64,000 bases of DNA from Silurus meridionalis (taxonomy: Eukaryota > Chordata > Actinopteri > Siluriformes > Siluridae). Every line of letters begins with the position of its first letter. Position 1 is the stretch's first letter. Shown here one piece after another: positions 48,901 through 64,000 of this stretch. The notes under the pieces were generated by a model, which did not search any database, was not told the origin of the DNA, and was given only the letters and a program-made list of their open reading frames with translations. The position numbers and the translations under genes are program-made. The stretch lies in contig NC_060892.1 in the NCBI RefSeq assembly GCF_014805685.1, positions 5,601,490 through 5,665,489 of the forward strand, written 5' to 3'.

Positions 48901-50560
48901 TGCTCCTGTGGACATTTTATTCAACCACAAGAGTGTTAGTAAAGTCAGGTTCTGATGGAGGTGAGGTGAGGAAGCCTGGGGTGCTGTCAGCAATCACTTT
49001 CAGCTCAGCGGTGTTCTTTAGGGTCAGAGCTCTACAGCAGATCTTCTAGCCAAACCATGTGAAGCATATCTTCATGGAGCTGGCTTTGTGCACAGGTCCA
49101 TTGTTATGCTGGAACAGGTTTAGGGTCTCCTAGTTCAAGTTAAGGGAAAATTTCATACTTCCGCATCCAAAGACGTCCTGTAAAATTTTTTGCTACCAAC
49201 TTTGTGGTAATGGTTTTGGGGGAAACAAACACAAAATCTGGTGTCCTAATATCTTTTGTCCATATAGTGTAGCTGCATTTAATATAATCTAATGTCCTAG
49301 AGTTCAGTTCCTGTTTTCACTTATGTTATAGCAGCTATAAGCAGTCGTTTTTCCGCACCAGCCTCATTTATAAACACTTTCTGAGTGTCAGATTCGAGAA
49401 TTTTGCAGCGTTGAGGTATTTGAGTTTTCCTCAGTTATTTTGGAGCGAATGCTTTGGAGATTTATTCAATTGATTGTATACAATTTTCTGCATTATCAAG
49501 TGTTTTTCATGATGATCACAATATATTAAACTGGTTCCCGCCTGATTAGTTTTAACCCCCAAAACATCTCGGCATCAGTTCGTTGCGTCGTTCATCGAAT
49601 GCAAAATGGTTACACTAGTTGTCACAATCTCAAAGTCAAATGTGTCTTGAGTTGACGAATTGTTCAGATGAATCTAGAATGTCACTAATAAAGGTGAGTG
49701 TATGACAGGATTAACAACTAGATTGGTCAACTAGTTCTCTAAAATAGGTCAAAGGTGAATCTCGCGAACCCTAAATTTGGTGAGCAAATAGAGAGAAAAA
49801 CAGAATTACTATTTTAAAAAAAAATGGATGAACATCCAGGAAGCGAATGAACACTAATACATTGCATTAAAAGTGTAAATCCTGTCTGGTCTCTTGTAAT
49901 CAATGTCCCACATACAGTAACGTGTAAATTTGTGCAGAAGAAATTTAGCCTTGTGCATTTTCAGTAGGATTTTGAGAAAAGTACAGGCTTTTGCAAGAAA
50001 TACAATGTTTGTACTAATTGTTTTGAGAAATCCACTTACTGGTGTACAAACGTTAAGAATGATTCAAGAAATGCTCCAAAGCAACTGAGAAAAACGTCTC
50101 CATGTCTCCATGGAGACAGTCCATCTGAATTCTATTGTTCTACCTATAAATCTGTATTGTTTAATTATTTTTTTGCCTATGTCTGGACTCATTGCTTTAA
50201 TACAGAGTAATAAACTCACGGCTGGACCATCTGCCCCGGTGAACGATCTGTCCGGCGTTGCATGAAAATTGGATTAGGTTTGATTGAAAGTGTTTGATGA
50301 GATTATTGGGTTTGTGTGTTGCTGTAGCCATCACCGAGAACACCGTGTGTGTGGGACTGGCACGGGTGGGAGCAGACGACCAGGCCGTTCGAGCCGGATC
50401 TTTGCGCGAGATGGCGGCGTGTGACTTGGGAGCACCGCTGCACTCTATGATCATCACGGGCCGCCTGCACCCGCTCGAGGTGGACATGCTAAAGCTCTTC
50501 AGCAGCCCAGAGGGTCTCAGTGGCCTGAAGATGACCGACAGCTCTACCTATGTCTCCTGA
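38563..50560 (+). CDS. dph5: Diphthine methyl ester synthase (DPH5), seven coding exons
   Basis: DPH5 is a cytosolic SAM-dependent methyltransferase. It methylates the modified histidine of elongation factor 2 in diphthamide synthesis, giving diphthine methyl ester. Coding exons are 38563-38697, 39954-40078, 41828-41936, 44179-44299, 47724-47763, 48541-48644 and 50328-50560. All introns are GT-AG and phases agree, giving 288 aa against about 285 in human. Visible motifs are the N-terminal [11 protein letters not shown] (residues 6-16), V-V-G-D-P-F-G-A-T-T-H-S-D-L (81-94, the SAM-pocket loop), G-C-C-G-L-Q (118-123) and [11 protein letters not shown] in the last exon. The start at 38563 gives the family N-terminus M-F-Y-L-I-G-L-G with G at -3. 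An in-frame ATG at 38521 would add 14 residues and has poorer context. No canonical AATAAA follows within 450 bp of the stop. The gene converges on SLC30A7. Identity is very secure; splice sites are inferred. Confidence 0.97.
39083..39345 (-). mobile_element. LINE 3' fragment in DPH5 intron 1
   Basis: On the plus strand it reads 'GCTGCTCCCATAAGGGGTCA', 'GAGGATCATCCGTCTTTATA', 'CATGTCTTCCCTCACCACAC' and 'CTCCTCCTTGGCCTTCCTCT'. This is the antisense of the C-terminal coding end and 3' tail of the AAG-tailed LINE family. Only about 260 bp remain, in antisense to DPH5. Confidence 0.8.
39883..39949 (+). repeat. (TC)n(TG)n microsatellite forming the DPH5 exon 2 acceptor tract
   Basis: About 19 TC units are followed by about 14 TG units, then TACAG and exon 2 at 39954. 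The array occupies the position of the polypyrimidine tract of intron 1. Frames across it are artefacts except for the real exon 2 that follows. Confidence 0.95.
40500..40985 (+). repeat. Repeat A, long form, in DPH5 intron 2
   Basis: Landmarks are 'TTCAATTTGTTTAGCACTTT', 'GTCCCAAAGCAGCTTTACAG', 'AATGAGCAAACCGGTGGTGA', 'TTATTACAGTCCCATCATTG' and 'TCAGCTGCAGTGAATGGTTT', followed by a GA-rich end. Colinear with 20072-20700. Confidence 0.7.
41030..41210 (-). mobile_element. tRNA-derived SINE in DPH5 intron 2
   Basis: On the plus strand the tail comes first ('AGTAGACGTCCTTATCCATT'), then 'CGAGCAGCTAAGGGCCTTGC', 'GGGGCCCAGGAATGGCAGC', the B-box complement 'TGGGATTTGAATTTTTGG' and 'GGGGTACCACCTGCC'. 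Confidence 0.75.
42018..42480 (+). repeat. Repeat A, long form, in DPH5 intron 3
   Basis: It has 'GTAGAGCGCTTTTAAAAAAG', 'GTCCCAAAGCAGCTTTATAG', 'CTTCCTGAGATGGCATGAGG', 'GTGAGAGGAACCAGACTCAA', 'CATTCATTACACATTGTTGA' and 'TGCAAAACTGTTCATGCAAA'. It extends to about 42480. Confidence 0.7.
43054..43672. mobile_element. Candidate hAT-type element in DPH5 intron 3
   Basis: The left end is TGGAGATGC and the right end, reverse-complemented, TAGGGATGG. Flanking octamers CTATATAT (43046-43053) and GTATATAT (43672-43679) differ at one base. The interior is full of 'GATGCATT'/'GATTCAATGC' words. The flank on the right is the TATATGGAC terminus of the next element, so the AT-rich duplication could be coincidental. 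Confidence 0.4.
43673..44130 (+). mobile_element. Tc1-derived repeat (TATATGGAC family), copy 4, DPH5 intron 3
   Basis: A well-preserved copy. It has the terminus 'TATATGGACAAAAGTATTGG' plus GACACC, 'CCATATGTGGCTCCTCCTCA' and the transposase-like 'GACCTCAACCCTACTGAACA' plus CCTTTGGGATGAA ([11 protein letters not shown]), ending 'GTGGAATGGGATGTTCAGTG'. It stops about 50 bp before DPH5 exon 4. Confidence 0.8.
44525..44985 (+). mobile_element. LINE 3' fragment in DPH5 intron 4
   Basis: A 5'-truncated copy of the AAG-tailed LINE. It encodes [12 protein letters not shown], then after a stop in place of a glycine codon (TGA at 44646-44648), [13 protein letters not shown] and [12 protein letters not shown]. 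It ends 'GGATGATCTGCTGTGGTGAC', 'GGGAGCAGCCGAAAG' and (AAG)n at 44961-44980. It lies in the same orientation as DPH5. Confidence 0.88.
44991..45440. mobile_element. Candidate DNA transposon relic next to the LINE tail
   Basis: The left end is CAGGATGTCA and the right end, reverse-complemented, CAGGATTCTGCAGG. The words 'AAAAAGGTCTTAAATTCGCT' (left) and 'AAAAAGTCTTAAATTTGACT' (right) are near copies in the same orientation. CAGG-type ends suggest hAT, but the flanks show no target duplication. Confidence 0.35.
45441..46496. other. DPH5 intron 4 unique sequence
   Basis: No exon is expected or seen here between the DPH5 exons at 44299 and 47724. Frames at 45532-45807 on both strands overlap and lack motifs. 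A (GT)n stretch lies at 45849-45868. The stretch 46215-46325 is unique and could be regulatory (see findings). Confidence 0.45.
46497..46884 (+). repeat. 28-bp minisatellite in DPH5 intron 4
   Basis: About 14 tandem units of the form TTCCCTTCACTGGCTTCCTG + TATACCAG, with variants (TATACC or TTCACC; CACT or CATT). The 28-bp period is not a multiple of three. Because the unit lacks stops in the frames used, a 164-codon frame crosses it with a 28-residue super-period. One frame reads [11 protein letters not shown]. Confidence 0.95.
46885..47215 (+). mobile_element. Probable L2-like LINE 3' end
   Basis: After the minisatellite comes 'CCATCTCTAAGGGTACAAGG' (S-L-R-V-Q-G-like, near the end of L2-type proteins), then an untranslated stretch ending 'GCACTTTGTAAGTCGCTCTT' and 'GATAAGGCCGTCTCCCAAAT'. 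That end matches the LINE tail at 17320-17365. It is too diverged to translate cleanly. Confidence 0.5.
47415..47565 (+). mobile_element. tRNA-derived SINE in DPH5 intron 4
   Basis: It shows 'GGTAACTCAGTGGTTAAGGC', 'CTAATCAGAAGGTCAGGTTT', 'GGGGCCCTTGAGCAAGGCCC' and 'CTCAACTGTAACTTGGACTT'. The end switches to 'GGGCAATGTCCGTTGTAAAA', which is like the end of repeat A, so the tail may be chimeric. It ends about 160 bp before exon 5. Confidence 0.7.
48776..49266 (-). mobile_element. Tc1-derived repeat (TATATGGAC family), full length, DPH5 intron 6
   Basis: Both ends are present. The left is TATATGGACCAAAGTTTGTG and the right, reverse-complemented, TATATGGACAAAAGATATTA, giving inverted repeats of about 28 bp (TATATGGACmAAAG..., GGACACC). 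At 491 bp it sets the family length, and the absence of a long frame shows it is non-autonomous. It lies antisense to DPH5. Confidence 0.85.
49267..50327. other. DPH5 intron 6 unique sequence
   Basis: No exon, repeat or RNA gene was recognised. It ends in 'GTGTGTTGCTGTAG', the acceptor of the last DPH5 exon. Confidence 0.5.
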
Positions 50561-51439
50561 GGACTTCAACCCAGAACTTTAACTCTTCTGCTGTATCAAT
50601 TCTGGAGTTTCAAGGAAACCACACATTACGTCTTTGTTTTTACTTTGGTCGAGTACCTCAAAAAAAAAAAAAAGATCTGCGCAAGTTGCCTAATAATATA
50701 GTGTTGCTGAGTTCAGTTTTGCTGTGCCATTGCCTGAATTACAGAGAAGGAAATGGCAACAAAAAGGCCACAGAGACAGAAAAAAAATTCTGGGCCAAAT
50801 TAATGCCTGTGAAATGTTAAGGGATTCGATTGTGATTCAAATTAGTGCACATGAACTTCAGGATCGTCACGTGAACGTAAAACGTTTTATTTTCCTACAG
50901 GGTTTTTCCTGCAGTCCCGATTCAACACGCCTCGGCTCCGGGTTCTGGATGTTGAAACATTTCTCAATCAATGTACAAAACTGATAAAACCAGTTTTCAC
51001 AACATTCTGCTTTTCTTCTTTAATCTGACCAAATGTTTTCTATATCTTTAAAAAAAAAAAAAACATGAAATAGAAGTCATTTGTAGGTGTGCAAGATCCT
51101 AAGAAATCAGTCACAGGAGCATTTTTCTTCCCCCAATTGTTTTGGTGAGAGCAGGAGGTCACGTGAAGCTGAAAGGACAAGGAAAATCTTCATACCATTT
51201 ATATACAACAAAAACATTATGCTTCACCCTTTTAACCATGAGTGCAGAATCATACACTATTTATTGTAGATCTGAATTAGAGGTGTGATCTATTTTTTTT
51301 TATCCCAGTCCTGCTCCTGTCAGAATTCTTGGCACACGTCTCTACTTGTGATTTTCTAACAAAATTTTGTTGACTTGCTGTTTCCCTAAAATATTAACAT
51401 TTTATATTTATATATTGCATTTGCTTAGACACCCCCCTT

Positions 51440-51552
51440 TTTCCAACCGGGCAGCTACGGGGTTAGGAGTCTTTCTCATGGGCACAGGAACGGCTTGGAT
51501 TTAAACTCACGACTTTCAGGTCCAAAGTCCAACACTGTAACCACTAATCCGG
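51440..51552 (-). mobile_element. Degraded tRNA-derived SINE
   Basis: On the plus strand: 'CCAACCGGGCAGCTACGGGG', 'CTCATGGGCACAGGAACGGC', the B-box complement 'TTGGATTTAAACTCACGAC' and 'GTAACCACTAATCC'. The tail is lost. Confidence 0.55.
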
Positions 51553-51554
51553 AT

Positions 51555-51795
51555 TAATTTGAAAACGGCGTTTTCGTCCACACTTTGTTTCCCAAAAGTT
51601 GCTTATCCTCAATGAAACACTGTGCTTCAACCTGCATCATAATTTCCACCGCCCGTTTCTTTACTATCCGGCTCTTTGTAATATTGTGTTGCAGAATGTT
51701 GAGGAAAGGCACAGACACGTGACTAAAAACGGACGGAAAAGCTAAAACGGAGAGAAAGATATGCGTTTCCAAAACGAAACCATATTAGTGTGGAC
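51555..51795 (-). mobile_element. Relative of the DNA element at 24844-25270
   Basis: It shares 'AAAACGGCGTTTTCGTCCAC', 'TGTTGAGGAAAGGCAC' (complement of the CTTCCTCAACATTGCTGCAA block at 25038) and 'AGTGTGGACATGGAC'. It lies inverted relative to the first copy, between two SINE relics. Confidence 0.5.
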
Positions 51796-51834
51796 ATGGA
51801 CTAAGCTGCCACCTCCCACTTCTCCAGAGAGTGG

Positions 51835-51985
51835 CGTAGAATTACGTCATTCTAAGTCAGAGTTTGAGCAGTTAAAGGTTATAAGGAGTTTTGTCAAGAC
51901 CCCAGCATTTGCAACGTATGGGATTTGAACTCACAACCTTTCAATCCAAATTCCAACACCTTAAACACTGAGCTATCGCTTTCCT
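51835..51985 (-). mobile_element. Degraded tRNA-derived SINE
   Basis: On the plus strand: 'GAGCAGTTAAAGGTTATAAG', 'ATGGGATTTGAACTCACAAC' (B-box complement) and 'CCTTAAACACTGAGCTATCG'. Minus orientation. Confidence 0.6.
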
Positions 51986-52932
51986 CAAAGCAAAATGATC
52001 ATTCGAGTGTGCGCACTTCGGATTTCGATTTTGTTTTCTCAGTAATCCATGTGAACAGTGTTTGATAGTAATGATTTTATTCCATCAAATGCAAAAAATA
52101 AAAATAAAATCAGATGCCGAGATAATTTATTGAATTGCACAAATGTACTGGCCAGTGGCGCAGATTATTATTTTTTTAAATCCAGACGGGCAATTAAATT
52201 ATGGACTTCACATATTAGTGGCTCATCAGATCCGTTTGTGGATGAATAAAGCTGGTGTTTCATTCATGACGCAGAGATCTGAGAAATAGATCAGTGAATC
52301 GATCAGAGAACACTGCAGTTTAAAAAAAAAAAAGGCAAAGGAATGTTAAAAGGCCCTATAAGCGATGTCGGATGAACGAGACATGTGGGAGATTGTCCGA
52401 GAGATCCACCAGGGGGGGGGAAGGCACTTAAGAGAACAAAGTGTGATTCTGAATTGAAGTATTGAAGTGCGGGATAACGCGAGTGACCGACGCCTGCAGC
52501 TGAAAAGCCGTCAGACCGCAGAGAAAATACTATGACGATTCACTTTACATACTGCTGGAGGCTTTTCCTTCTTAAGCAAATACAAAATTAAAACCTCATT
52601 CCTTACTGTAATGAGGACGAGACACCAAATACAGATCAAAGTCTTTAAGGGATATTAAAAAAACAAAGAATTAGGAATATGGACAGCTCTTGACCAGGGG
52701 CTCCCAATGTAGCCTTCAAGCTGTTTGGTTTTCCTGGGAAGAGTCAGTGTACCGTACTGCACTGCACTTCGGCCGCTCAGGATTTGTCCGACTGGGTGAT
52801 AACGGTGTCGAAAAACCCCAGAAAAATTACAAAAAGGGGCAAAAAAGAGAGAAGAGGGCAGGTTTGGTGATGAGCTTTTGGTAGCAGCACAGAGGGCTTT
52901 GGTCCCAGGAATCCTGAATTAGGGATTAACTC

Positions 52933-63905
<10,973 letters not shown>

Positions 63906-64000
63906 CTACACAGAGACAAATCCAACCTTTTTAAACGTGCTTATTGGAATACTAAATACTAAATAAACATGACAGTGGTGATTACAGCAGAACGTCAATA

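Larger units (their letters stand above)
50561..52932. other. Convergent spacer between DPH5 and SLC30A7
   Basis: It must hold both 3' UTRs. No AATAAA follows DPH5 on the plus strand until about 52090. On the minus strand AATAAA words occur at 52126-52131 and 52076-52081, about 0.8 kb beyond the SLC30A7 stop. Remaining content is SINE and DNA-element fragments (51440-51985) and A-runs near 50660 and 51050. No further gene is seen. Confidence 0.5.

Noticed and set aside
50197..50487. 96-codon minus-strand frame
   Set aside because: Antisense shadow of the last DPH5 exon.

Overview
This window is nuclear DNA from a ray-finned fish. Two spliced vertebrate genes can be rebuilt exon by exon, and they sit among teleost-type repeats: Tc1-like and hAT-like DNA transposons, tRNA-derived SINEs, an APE-type LINE family ending in an AAG tail, and GATA, CA, CT and AT microsatellites. 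The repeat mix resembles otophysan fish, possibly a catfish, but that is an impression and not a species call. Nothing looks bacterial or viral: there are no operons, CRISPR arrays or long intronless host ORFs.

Layout. Positions 1-38.4 kb form a gene-poor intergenic region. It holds Tc1-derived copies, SINEs, several copies of a 'GCGCTATACAAATAAA' repeat (called repeat A here), a hAT element carrying a LINE, the longest LINE copy (35.6-37.9 kb), and a few GC/CpG-richer unique islands that could be conserved regulatory DNA. Positions 38.56-50.56 kb carry DPH5 on the plus strand: seven coding exons, 288 aa, apparently complete. Its introns contain LINE, SINE, repeat A, Tc1-derived and minisatellite sequence. 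Positions 50.56-52.93 kb are the spacer where the two genes converge. From 52.93 kb to the right edge runs the 3' part of SLC30A7 (zinc transporter ZnT7) on the minus strand: six coding exons, with the 5' exons beyond the window.

The two genes share no pathway. DPH5 makes diphthine on translation elongation factor 2 in the cytosol. ZnT7 loads zinc into the early secretory pathway. Their tail-to-tail order matches my recollection of human 1p21 (SLC30A7-DPH5-S1PR1), so this looks like conserved synteny. S1PR1 would be expected on the left but no S1PR1 reading frame is present in the first 38 kb.

I found no convincing new biological system. The most interesting items are a TC/TG microsatellite that is itself the 3' splice-site tract of DPH5 exon 2, a 28-bp minisatellite apparently grown from LINE reverse-transcriptase sequence, three nested transposon insertions (two with recognisable target-site duplications), a 3' tail shared by SINEs and a LINE, a perfect hairpin inserted in a LINE, and unique islands that may be conserved non-coding elements.
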